From an uncultured Oscillospiraceae bacterium (lineage in GTDB: Bacteria; Bacillota; Clostridia; Oscillospirales; Oscillospiraceae), in contig CAJTLK010000054.1 of assembly GCA_910577415.1 (NCBI GenBank), positions 1-12,218 of the forward strand: a stretch of 12,218 bases of DNA, in the 5' to 3' direction. Every line of letters starts with the position of its first letter. Within the stretch, counting starts at the first letter, position 1. Below, piece after piece: positions 1 to 5,232 of the stretch. The notes under the pieces are model-generated. The model was not told the DNA's origin and did not search any database. It saw only the letters and a program-made list of their open reading frames with translations. The translations under genes and the position numbers were made by a program.

Positions 1-376
1 CGAAGGAGATGTTATAGATCCTCCATATGACGCTGTTGGTCAGTACGACCCATTCAATGCCGGCATTGGATCCGTAGTCTACGGCCTGCTTGATGTGCTG
101 CTCTTTGAGGTCAAGTCCCGCGGCCTTAGCCTCAATCAGTAGTTTAGGAGTTCCGTCAATTTTAATAGCCAGGTCACAAAAGGTTTTCTTTATGGCAAAT
201 TCGGAGGTGATTTCAGTGTACTTGTCATAGCCAAAGACTTCAGAGAGGATGTCAGAGATAATCGTTACGGTATCGCTCTCGTTGATGTCTTTGTCTTTGG
301 CCTTTTTGACAATGGGCTGGAAGCGCTTAATGCCAGCGGTCAGGCGATCCTTCACCTTTGCGGGAATCGTTACCAT
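1..376 (-). CDS. HSDR_N-like restriction endonuclease domain protein (partial, N-terminal 125 residues)
   Basis: The leftward gene starts at ATG 374-376, behind a GGGAGAGAGAG ribosome site, and runs off the left edge, so its C-terminus is unseen. The visible protein has an alpha-helical N-terminus (residues 1-50) followed by a PD-(D/E)XK nuclease core: Asp68 in FCDLAIK, the IEAK motif (Glu82, Lys84), and the helix QAVDY (Gln97, Tyr101). This is the pattern of the type I restriction enzyme HsdR N-terminal domain (HSDR_N). In the family this domain cleaves DNA. Stand-alone versions lacking the helicase are common next to phage repressor genes, where their role is unproven. The start followed directly by the nuclease fold argues for a short stand-alone protein, but a full HsdR cannot be excluded. 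It is transcribed away from the early genes, as expected of a lysogen-expressed gene; a defence or exclusion role is inference. Confidence 0.75.
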   Translation of the reverse strand, partial: MVTIPAKVKDRLTAGIKRFQPIVKKAKDKDINESDTVTIISDILSEVFGYDKYTEITSEFAIKKTFCDLAIKIDGTPKLLIEAKAAGLDLKEQHIKQAVDYGSNAGIEWVVLTNSVIWRIYNISF

Positions 377-398
377 TTTCTCTCTCTCCCTTTGTTGG

Positions 399-419
399 CG
401 GTGCCCAATTTGGGCACCG
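399..419. repeat. 21-bp near-perfect palindrome in the 5' leader of the HSDR_N gene
   Basis: The arms CGGTGCCC and GGGCACCG flank AATTT, which itself pairs at its ends. On the plus strand a T-rich stretch follows (419-430), giving a terminator-like look, but no plus-strand gene precedes it. On the minus strand it lies about 23 bases before the ATG at 376, so an operator or leader hairpin for that gene is equally likely. A copy with one mismatch over 20 bases lies inside a coding region at 9282-9301. Confidence 0.55.
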
Positions 420-465
420 TTATTTTTTTACCGCTCATAGGCGAGCGGGTGGTGCACATACTGAT

Positions 466-511
466 ATTGCAAACCATTGCAAATCGGCAAAATATTAGCG
501 ACTATTCGCTA
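466..511. promoter_or_regulatory. Operator-like repeats between the HSDR_N gene and the first XRE gene
   Basis: The 209-base gap 377-585 holds no gene. It contains two ATTGCAAA direct repeats (466-473 and 476-483) spaced exactly 10 bp, one helical turn, and then a 16-bp palindrome TAGCGA-N4-TCGCTA (496-511). A 6-bp inverted repeat CCGCTC/GAGCGG lies at 431-448. These are plausible binding sites for one of the neighbouring XRE regulators controlling the two divergent genes. I could not pick a convincing -35/-10 pair in either direction. Confidence 0.4.
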
Positions 512-585
512 TTCCCGTATCTTTCGACAGAAATCGTGTAAAATTGTACCCTGTATGTGATTTTATTTAGGGGTGGAACGGATAA

Positions 586-801
586 ATGAAGATAAAAGTG
601 CGAGAGCGCCGGGAGGCCCTGGGCCTGTCCCAGATCGAGCTGGCCCGGAGGGCTGGGGTGGGGCAGCATACCGTCAGCGATATCGAGACCGGGCGTCATA
701 TCCCCCGGGTGGACGTGGCCATTCTGATCGCCCGGGCCCTTATGTCCCCGGTAGAAGAACTGTTTCTTGTGGATGAGGATGGAAGCGCCTACCCTATATA
801 G
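586..801 (+). CDS. Small XRE-family (Cro/C1-type HTH) transcriptional regulator
   Basis: This 71-residue protein starts at ATG 586 behind GGGGTGG. Almost all of it is one HTH_3 domain (residues 3-62): RERREALGLSQIELARRAGV forms helices 1-2, GQHTVSDIETGRHIP the recognition helix and the conserved glycine turn, and VDVAILIARAL the closing helices. There is no dimerisation or protease domain, so it resembles Cro-like or plasmid-type repressors. Its TAG stop lies just before a strong promoter at 805-833 with repeated motifs that could be its own or a rival repressor's operators. It sits divergent from the HSDR_N gene and convergent with the longer repressor at 934-1275. Whether it is the phage's Cro, or a regulator of the adjacent small gene, cannot be told from the sequence. 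Confidence 0.85.
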   Translation: MKIKVRERREALGLSQIELARRAGVGQHTVSDIETGRHIPRVDVAILIARALMSPVEELFLVDEDGSAYPI

Positions 802-804
802 GGC

Positions 805-833
805 TTGACGGTGTGGGACGTTCCATATATAAT
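805..833 (+). promoter_or_regulatory. Sigma-A promoter TTGACG-17-TATAAT
   Basis: The -35 box TTGACG (805-810) and the -10 box TATAAT (828-833) are separated by exactly 17 bp, a near-consensus housekeeping promoter. Transcription would begin around 840 and give a short leader for the gene at 873. This placement rules out the upstream in-frame GTG at 813 as the start of that gene. Confidence 0.8.
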
Positions 834-850
834 AATAGAACGAACGTTCC
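818..850. promoter_or_regulatory. ACGTTCCAT direct repeats overlapping the 805-833 promoter
   Basis: ACGTTCC occurs at 818-824, in the spacer, and again at 844-850, just past the -10 box, with the following ATA shared. The second copy sits in the self-complementary GAACGTTC (842-849). The copies are 26 bp apart, about 2.5 turns, and would let a bound dimer block RNA polymerase. The cognate regulator is unknown; the XRE protein at 586-801 is the closest candidate. Confidence 0.5.
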
Positions 851-872
851 ATACGAGGGGGAGGGCGTAACT

Positions 873-1016
873 ATGACGGAAGAGGAGGCCAGGACCTACA
901 TATCAAGGCTGACATTTGAGGAGAAGGTGAAGCTCAACGAGCTGCTAAAAGCCCTTGAACGAAAGCGTCTACTTTCTCCAGCTCCTCAGGAGTCAACCGC
1001 ACGAGCCGGGAGATAA
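873..1016 (+). CDS. Small hypothetical phage protein (47 aa)
   Basis: The ATG at 873 follows a GGGGGAGGGCG ribosome site and the promoter at 805-833. The protein begins MTEEEARTYISRLTFEEKVK and continues as an amphipathic helix (LNELLKALERKR), a pattern I associate with short proteins beside regulators in clostridial phages; no function is known to me. The last 15 or so residues (SPAPQESTARAGR) look like filler, because this part is antisense to the C-terminal codons of the repressor at 934-1275. The two genes overlap tail to tail by 83 bases. A recombination junction that extended the original reading frame is possible. Confidence 0.6.
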   Translation: MTEEEARTYISRLTFEEKVKLNELLKALERKRLLSPAPQESTARAGR

Positions 1017-1275
1017 GCTCCTGATCCAGAGCGGCTTCGACGTCGGAAACGGCGCCGGGGCCGTCTTTTTTTTCGCCCAGCAGCTCACTGGTGGTGACGC
1101 CCAGGTAGTCAGCTAATAATCGCAATTTTTCGATTTTAATTGACTTAGTGCGGCCCGACTTGAGGTTTGAAAGGACATCCTTGCCAATTCCGCTTTCCCG
1201 ACACGCAACAGTAGGTTTAACGCCATGTCGAGCACAGATGTTTTGGATATTTTCAACAATTTTTTGCGTGTCCAT
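934..1275 (-). CDS. XRE-family repressor-like protein, probable lysogeny repressor
   Basis: This 113-residue leftward protein starts at ATG 1273-1275 behind AGAGGTGAG. Residues about 6-68 form an XRE HTH domain (CRESGIGKDVLSNLKSG gives the scaffold and recognition helices, and LRLLADYLGVTTSELLGE closes the fold). A flexible linker leads to a C-terminal helix (LTPEELEKVDAFVQGLLAAR) of the kind that dimerises short phage repressors. There is no LexA-type peptidase domain, so induction by RecA-stimulated self-cleavage is not expected. It is divergent from the Tad2-like gene across 124 bp that hold a strong rightward promoter and a TCTAA-N4-TTAGA operator. That arrangement is typical of a repressor controlling its own and the opposing promoter. 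The repressor role is inferred from position. Confidence 0.8.
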   Translation of the reverse strand: MDTQKIVENIQNICARHGVKPTVACRESGIGKDVLSNLKSGRTKSIKIEKLRLLADYLGVTTSELLGEKKDGPGAVSDVEAALDQELISRLVRLTPEELEKVDAFVQGLLAAR

Positions 1276-1320
1276 GGGAATCTCACCTCTAAATAGAGCA
1301 ATTCAGCAAAATGCCAAAAA

Positions 1321-1359
1321 TCTAAAAAATTAGACTTTATGCTTGACAATCTAATTTTT
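1321..1359. promoter_or_regulatory. Palindromic operator TCTAA-N4-TTAGA plus a second half-site
   Basis: A perfect 14-bp palindrome (TCTAA 1321-1325, TTAGA 1330-1334) lies just upstream of the -35 box of the rightward promoter. A second TCTAA half-site lies at 1350-1354, inside the promoter spacer, 29 bp from the first. Viewed together, AAAAATTAGA (1325-1334) and TCTAATTTTT (1350-1359) also form a 10-bp inverted repeat around the -35 box. Binding there would block rightward transcription; the divergent XRE repressor is the obvious ligand. Confidence 0.6.
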
Positions 1360-1371
1360 GCGATTTATGCT
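1343..1371 (+). promoter_or_regulatory. Sigma-A promoter TTGACA-17-TATGCT
   Basis: A consensus -35 box TTGACA (1343-1348) and the -10 box TATGCT (1366-1371), spaced 17 bp, face rightward towards the Tad2-like gene at 1400. The embedded operator sequence suggests it is repressed in the lysogen. Confidence 0.8.
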
Positions 1372-1399
1372 ATGAGTGTAAATCATAAAGGAGGCCGCA

Positions 1400-1630
1400 A
1401 TGATGGATATTCGCACCGCAATCATGGCCCGGACGGCCGAAAAGCCTTTCATCACGCGTCAAAGTTGGGTCGAGGAAATGGGGCCTTATCTTCACAAAGT
1501 GGCAAAGATCATGCCGACCAACTCGGTGGACTGCTGTGTCATCACCAGCTTTAGCGAGCGGAACCCCTGCCGCGGTTGGCAACCGAGAGCGGAAGACCTG
1601 GTGGCGGAGGACTGGATCACTACGGATTAA
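1400..1630 (+). CDS. Tad2-like (DUF2829) protein, putative Thoeris anti-defence protein
   Basis: This 76-residue protein starts at ATG 1400, or the adjacent ATG 1403, with AAGGAGG about 6 bases upstream. The C-terminal half carries PTNSVDCCVIT and RGWQPRAEDLVAEDW, which match my memory of the DUF2829/Tad2 family signature: a conserved Trp-x-Pro-x2-x-Asp-Leu segment followed by an acidic-DW ending. The N-terminal ITRQSW corresponds to the family's basic-Trp segment. Characterised Tad2 proteins are about 80-90 residues long and sequester the cyclic nucleotide signal of the Thoeris anti-phage system, so this one is near the usual length. It lies directly behind the operator-controlled early promoter, so it would be expressed first on infection. 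It overlaps by 4 bases, tail to tail, with the leftward gene at 1627-1977. Ligand specificity cannot be read from the sequence. Confidence 0.65.
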   Translation: MMDIRTAIMARTAEKPFITRQSWVEEMGPYLHKVAKIMPTNSVDCCVITSFSERNPCRGWQPRAEDLVAEDWITTD

Positions 1631-1977
1631 CCAAGAATAGCCTTTCTCAGATCGCCAATCCGTTTTAACAGCCGATCTACTCCATCGGAGAACTGATGCT
1701 CCATGTAGATAACTCCGTCTGTTGTGATTTCGGCATGGTTATAGACAGTATTGTCCGCATACTGGCAACGGAAAAGGCCATTTCTATCTAATTCTCTGGC
1801 GGCGTCATCAATATCGTCTATGGACATCTGGGGGAGGAGTTCTGCCTGGATGCGCTTACTGCTTCCAAATGAGCGGGCCATTTCTCTGGATGCGCCATTT
1901 TTTCGGCGTGCTTTATAGGCATTATACATCACACATAGCAAGAGATCGGCTTCAGTTGTTAATCTAATCTGAGCCAT
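1627..1977 (-). CDS. Hypothetical protein, winged-helix-like (YjcQ-type pattern)
   Basis: This 116-residue leftward protein starts at ATG 1975-1977 behind AAAGGAG. Residues about 8-75 are helical (LLLCVMYNAYKARRK, MSIDDIDDAARELDRNGLF). They are followed by a wing-like beta pair and ITTDGVIYMEHQF, then a C-terminal helix (VDRLLKRIGDLRKAIL). The order of helices, short wing, a T-x-x-G-x-x-Y motif and a long C-terminal helix resembles small winged-helix phage proteins such as YjcQ, but sequence identity is too low for me to assign the family. It is transcribed with the repressor orientation, so it may belong to the lysogenic set. Function is unknown. Confidence 0.7.
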   Translation of the reverse strand: MAQIRLTTEADLLLCVMYNAYKARRKNGASREMARSFGSSKRIQAELLPQMSIDDIDDAARELDRNGLFRCQYADNTVYNHAEITTDGVIYMEHQFSDGVDRLLKRIGDLRKAILG

Positions 1978-2006
1978 ATTGTCCGCTCCTTTTGCCGAAA
2001 GAAATG

Positions 2007-2019
2007 TGATTATAAATCA
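2007..2019. promoter_or_regulatory. Palindrome TGATT-ATA-AATCA in the divergent gap 1978-2063
   Basis: The 86-base gap between the leftward winged-helix-like gene and the rightward broken XRE gene holds a 13-bp palindrome. It contains TATAAT read on the minus strand (2009-2014) and is followed by CATAAT on the plus strand (2018-2023), so -10 boxes in both directions overlap a likely operator. No convincing -35 box is present for either, so activity is uncertain. Confidence 0.35.
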
Positions 2020-2063
2020 TAATACCACGGAAAAAGGAACGGCGCAAGAGGGAGGTGAGGAAT

Positions 2064-2255
2064 GTGCAGACGATCAGAGAGCGGCGGGAGGAGCTGGGCA
2101 TGACCCAGACTGAGTTGGCCAAGAAGGTCGGGCTGGCGCCCAGCATGATCAACAAGCTGGAGAAGGGCGTTGTCTCTCCGTAGGTGGTGACCCTGATGAG
2201 CTTGGCGCAGGTCTTGGACACCACTATGGATAAGCTGGCCGGAATGGACGGCTGA
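2064..2255 (+). pseudogene. XRE-family HTH regulator interrupted by an in-frame TAG at codon 40
   Basis: From GTG 2064, behind GGGAGGTGAGG, the frame reads a typical Cro/C1 HTH: TIRERREELGMTQTELAKK, VGLAPSMINKLEKGVVSP. It then hits TAG at 2181-2183 and continues cleanly as VVTLMSLAQVLDTTMDKLAG to TGA at 2253-2255, for 63 codons in total. Both halves fit one domain. The interrupted position follows Ser-Pro, where family members usually carry a polar residue, and a single C-to-T change from CAG (Gln) would create the TAG. Amber is used as a normal stop by other genes here (586-801 and 8922-9068), so a nonsense mutation is more likely than recoding. The truncated 39-residue product lacks the closing helices and is unlikely to fold. 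A sequencing error or a host amber suppressor remain alternatives. Confidence 0.7.
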
Positions 2256-2292
2256 TCTAAGGCTACCATACCACAGCAAGGAGGGGACCACA

Positions 2293-2757
2293 ATGGACAA
2301 GACGTCGGGCAACGCCCTTAAAAGGGCGCGGAACATCAAGGGGATCACCCAGGAGAAGGCCGCGGAAATGTCGGGGTGCAGCGTGGACGCCATCCAGGCC
2401 TGGGAGGCTGGGAGCCGCCGGGCCTCGGTGGAGGTGCTGGACACCCTTGCCATTATCTACGACGCACCCTGGCTGCCCCAGATGTACCTCCGGGAGCTGT
2501 CCTCCGGGGTGCTCTCCGAGACCCTGCCGGAGTTCCGCCCGGGGGTGCCGCTGCCCCAGGCGACCCTTGGCGTGCTGGACAAGCTCAACAAGTTTTTTGC
2601 CCGGCACAGCGACAGCCGGCTCATCTCCATCGGTGCCGACGGCGTGATCGACGCCGAGGAGCGGCCGGAGTTTGACGCCATCATGGCCGATCTTGGAGAG
2701 CTGGCGAGGGCCTATGAGGAGCTGCGCTACGCCCAGCAAGGCGGCCCCGGCCCCTGA
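2293..2757 (+). CDS. XRE-family phage transcriptional regulator with C-terminal extension
   Basis: This 154-residue protein starts at ATG 2293 behind AAGGAGGGG. Residues 8-60 form an XRE HTH (ALKRARNIKGITQEKAAEM, CSVDAIQAWEAGSRRASVEV, LDTLAIIYD). A middle proline-rich linker (79-92) leads to a C-terminal helical domain, residues 93-147 (LDKLNKFFAR, ISIGADGVIDAEERPEFDAI, LARAYEELRYA), of a type seen in phage regulators of clostridia. No peptidase or metal motif is visible. It heads the long rightward early operon, ahead of the replication genes, and is separated by only about 50 bases from the next gene. A role as early activator or second repressor is inference from position. Confidence 0.8.
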   Translation: MDKTSGNALKRARNIKGITQEKAAEMSGCSVDAIQAWEAGSRRASVEVLDTLAIIYDAPWLPQMYLRELSSGVLSETLPEFRPGVPLPQATLGVLDKLNKFFARHSDSRLISIGADGVIDAEERPEFDAIMADLGELARAYEELRYAQQGGPGP

Positions 2758-2804
2758 CATGGGACGACCTGGGCGCGCAATAAACTGCAAGGAGGTGATG
2801 GGTG

Positions 2805-3134
2805 ATGGTGGACAATGTGGTCGGTCAGTGGGACGTAGTAGAGACCGTGGAGGTCACAGAGCGGCGCATGGGCAAGGAGCTGTTGCCTGTCACCATCACC
2901 CGCCGGGTGGGGCTGTGCTGCTACCGGGACCACGCCGGCAAGGAGATCATGGCCGATGAGGCTGTAATCATGGACTTTGGCCCCAAGCTGGGTGTGCAGC
3001 GGTCTTATCTCATGCACCCCGACGTGGAGCCCACAAAAGAAGAGCGGGAGGCCAATCTGGCCCGGCTCCTGGAGGTGGCTCATCGGGCCATGGATGAGCA
3101 GGGGCTTTGGGACAAGATCGGCCGCCCGGCATAA
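2805..3134 (+). CDS. Hypothetical phage protein (109 aa)
   Basis: I chose ATG 2805 because GGAGG at 2791-2795 then lies 9 bases upstream; an in-frame GTG at 2802 is the alternative. The protein reads as a beta-rich N-terminal half (VGQWDVVETVEVTERR, LLPVTITRRVGLCCYRD) and a C-terminal helix (EEREANLARLLEVAHRAMDE). I do not recognise the family. No membrane segment or metal cluster is visible. It sits between the XRE regulator and the replication initiator in one orientation with short gaps, so it is probably co-transcribed with both. Confidence 0.7.
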   Translation: MVDNVVGQWDVVETVEVTERRMGKELLPVTITRRVGLCCYRDHAGKEIMADEAVIMDFGPKLGVQRSYLMHPDVEPTKEEREANLARLLEVAHRAMDEQGLWDKIGRPA

Positions 3135-3149
3135 GAGAGGTGAGGATGC

Positions 3150-3866
3150 GTGGGTGAGATCAGACCCGCCTACTGGGCGGTGATCCCAGGGGAGCTGCGT
3201 CGGGATGACTCCATCCCGGCCAACGCCAAGCTGCTCTATGGAGACATATCTGCCCTGACCGGAGAGCGGGGCTACTGTTATGCCGGTAACGAGTACCTGG
3301 CCGGCCTGTATGGCTGGACAGAGCGGTCTGTGCAGCGGCTCATTGCCGCCCTGGCTGGGCGGGGGTACATCCGGGTGGAAATGGTGCCCGGAAAAGAGCG
3401 TCGGATCTATGCAGGCGCTTTCCTCGGCCCTCCCAGGACGTCGCCCCCTGAGGGGGGCGACAAAAATGTCACCCCTGACAAAAAAGTCGTGAGGGGGGCG
3501 ACAAAATTGTCACCCCCCAATAATGTAGATATAGACAGTGGTAATATACCCCCCCATCCCCCCAGAGGGGGGACGGACGGCAAGAGCTATTTTTTGCCGC
3601 TCAAAGATGGGACAAGCTATGAGGTCACCAGGGCAGAGATTGAACGCCTACGGGAGCGGTTTCCGGCTGTCGACGTTGAGCAGCAATTCCGCAGTATGCT
3701 TACCTGGCTGGAGGCAAGCCCGGATAACCGCAAGACCCGCCGCGGGATCGGGCGGTTCATCGCCTCCTGGCTCTCCCGCCGGGCGGATAAAGTGACGCCG
3801 CAGCGGCCTATGACTGGCGGCATCCAAGAGGGAGGTGAGGGCTATGCCGAGCGAGAGCTCATATGA
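3150..3866 (+). CDS. Winged-helix replication initiator-like protein (HTH_36 type)
   Basis: This 238-residue protein starts at GTG 3150 behind GAGAGGTGAGG; the ATG at 3146 stops after three codons. Residues about 7-78 form a winged helix of the HTH_36/replisome-organiser kind: NAKLLYGDISALTGERGY, NEYLAGLYGWTERSVQRLIAALAGRGYIRVE. Residues 94-145 are a low-complexity Pro/Gly/Thr linker whose DNA carries repeats and palindromes like a replication origin. Residues 146-212 are a helical C-terminal domain (EIERLRERFPAVDVEQQFRSML, GIGRFIASWLSRR) typical of phage initiators that recruit a helicase. The gene overlaps the helicase gene by 23 bases. By analogy with lambda O and DnaD-like organisers it should bind its internal origin and load the downstream helicase; this is inference. 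Confidence 0.8.
   Translation: MGEIRPAYWAVIPGELRRDDSIPANAKLLYGDISALTGERGYCYAGNEYLAGLYGWTERSVQRLIAALAGRGYIRVEMVPGKERRIYAGAFLGPPRTSPPEGGDKNVTPDKKVVRGATKLSPPNNVDIDSGNIPPHPPRGGTDGKSYFLPLKDGTSYEVTRAEIERLRERFPAVDVEQQFRSMLTWLEASPDNRKTRRGIGRFIASWLSRRADKVTPQRPMTGGIQEGGEGYAERELI
3440..3572. other. Probable phage replication origin
   Basis: The stretch combines GTCGCCCCC/GGGGGCGAC (3440-3448 and 3453-3461), the two 27-bp repeats, a GAC-A6-GTC element (3477-3488), and a 26-bp near-palindrome (3493-3518). An AT-rich segment follows (about 3519-3549), and then CCCCCC-AGA-GGGGGG (3558-3572). Iterons beside an AT-rich unwinding segment inside the initiator gene is the lambda O layout. Function is inferred. 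Confidence 0.6.
3449..3516 (+). repeat. Two 27-bp iteron-like repeats inside the initiator gene
   Basis: Units 3449-3475 and 3490-3516 match at 26 of 27 positions and both begin TGAGGGGGGCGACAAAA. They start 41 bp apart, about four helical turns, and each is itself an imperfect palindrome (GGGGCGACA...TGTCACCCC). The period is not a multiple of three, so the repeats are read in different frames (EGGDKNVTP versus RGATKLSP). The repeat is therefore conserved as DNA rather than as protein. Confidence 0.8.
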
Positions 3867-5232
3867 TCTGCCTGCCTTGCTTGATACATACGATGCCCTT
3901 ATATTTGACACTCGCTTTATTGACCCAACCCTCCCAAGCGGCCTTTGGTTTTGCGACTGCGCCGAAACGGTACAGGCTATCCAGATCAACGCCGTGTGCC
4001 TGGCTTCATCCAAAACCTGGGACGACCTTTCGCGGTGCAAGGACTTTTTCCAGTCGTTCCCATACATCGTCATTGTTTGCCCAGACCCGGAAAAACGTCA
4101 GGTAATGACCAATGAGCTGCGGCGCCGTATCCCGGATATGCCATTTTACATGGCTCTTGATGCCGCTTTTCGTGGCTGTAAGACCGTCCCGGAGCTGCGG
4201 GACACCCACGGCCAGTCCGGCATCGACAGGATACTCCTCGATTCCATTGAGCTGCCCGCCTACGGCCTGTTGGATATTTCAGACCTTAAGCCGCCTGACC
4301 TTTCCTCCATGATTTCCGTCCGTTCTGGCTTCCCGCCGCTGGATCGCAAGACCAGGGGCTTTAGCATGGGTGAGCTGTCAGTCTGGACAGGTCGGCGCGG
4401 AGAGGGAAAGAGCACACTCTTGAGCCAGCTTCTCATTGAGGCCATCGACCAGGGCTTCCGGGTTTGTGCCTACTCCGGCGAGCTGGCCGCCTGGAAGTTT
4501 AAGCTCTGGGCCTCCCTCCAGGCTGCCGGCCCGGAGAATATCGTCATGGCAAAGGACGCCTTGACTGGCGCGCCTATCCCCGCCGTCTTTGACAATATCC
4601 AGGCCCAGATCGACAACTGGTGGTGCCGCCGCTTTATGCTCTACGACATTGGCGTCAGCGCCGTGCATGACGCCCAGACGATCCTCCGGCTGTTTAACTA
4701 CGCCCATAACTACTACGGCTGTGATGTGTTCCTTGTTGATAACATCATGACGACCCGGTTCAAGACCAGCAAAGAGGCGGACTTTTACCGGGCGCAGGCC
4801 AACTTTGTGGCCGCGCTGATCAGCTTTGCCCGCCGGGCTAAGGTGCATATCCATCTGGTGGCCCATCCCCGCAAGTCGCAACAGGGAGGAGGCAAAAAGA
4901 AGCACTTGGACAACGACGACGTCGGCGGCATCGGCGACATCACCAATCTGGCCGACAATGTCTTTTCCCTGGAGAGGAGTATGCGCGCCAAGAAAGAGGG
5001 CGGCCCGGTGGAGCCTGTCACCGAGCTGACCATCCTCAAAAACCGTATGTGGGGCGATTTCTTTCCTCCTGGGCAAGCGATGGGCCTTGATTTTGACAAA
5101 AAATCCAGGCGCTTCTTCCGCTCCGACGCCCCGGTGGACAAGCACTACGGCTGGGACTTTCGGGAGCAGGTCTCCCTGGAGGATCTCCCGCCCGATACGG
5201 AGATACCATTTGACAAGGAGGGAACAAAGTAA
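3844..5232 (+). CDS. DnaB/Twinkle-like replicative helicase with degenerate TOPRIM-like N-terminus
   Basis: I chose ATG 3844 (462 residues) because GGAGGTGAGG at 3831-3840 is its ribosome site and overlaps the alternative GTG 3835. Residues 160-425 are a RecA-type hexameric helicase core: SGFPPLDRKTRGFSMGELSV, Walker A GRRGEGKST (183-191), Walker B VFLVDN (295-300), the HIHLVAHPRK motif (335-344), and NRMWGD near 400-405 as a probable arginine finger. Residues 30-140 look like a decayed TOPRIM fold: the DCAE segment (38-41) stands where an EG would be, CPDPE (79-83) replaces the acidic D-x-D, and the PELRDTHGQSGIDRILLDS segment resembles the end of TOPRIM in Twinkle and T7 gp4. No separate primase gene is seen. 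It should unwind DNA at the fork, loaded by the upstream initiator. ParA starts at its stop codon. Confidence 0.85.
   Translation: MPSESSYDLPALLDTYDALIFDTRFIDPTLPSGLWFCDCAETVQAIQINAVCLASSKTWDDLSRCKDFFQSFPYIVIVCPDPEKRQVMTNELRRRIPDMPFYMALDAAFRGCKTVPELRDTHGQSGIDRILLDSIELPAYGLLDISDLKPPDLSSMISVRSGFPPLDRKTRGFSMGELSVWTGRRGEGKSTLLSQLLIEAIDQGFRVCAYSGELAAWKFKLWASLQAAGPENIVMAKDALTGAPIPAVFDNIQAQIDNWWCRRFMLYDIGVSAVHDAQTILRLFNYAHNYYGCDVFLVDNIMTTRFKTSKEADFYRAQANFVAALISFARRAKVHIHLVAHPRKSQQGGGKKKHLDNDDVGGIGDITNLADNVFSLERSMRAKKEGGPVEPVTELTILKNRMWGDFFPPGQAMGLDFDKKSRRFFRSDAPVDKHYGWDFREQVSLEDLPPDTEIPFDKEGTK

Noticed and set aside
399..430. Rho-independent terminator on the plus strand
   Set aside because: The hairpin and T-run look right, but no plus-strand gene lies upstream in the window; kept only as a palindrome of unknown role.
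2181..2183. Genome-wide amber recoding (TAG read as an amino acid)
   Set aside because: TAG ends at least two other genes sensibly (801 and 9068), and no other gene has internal TAG, so a simple nonsense mutation is more likely.
3440..3572. CRISPR-like array from the repeated units
   Set aside because: There are only two units, with no regular spacers; they lie within a coding gene and look like iterons.
4378..5145. Long minus-strand open frame opposite the helicase
   Set aside because: It is antisense to a helicase with intact Walker motifs, and has no ribosome site or recognisable domain; a GC-rich shadow frame.
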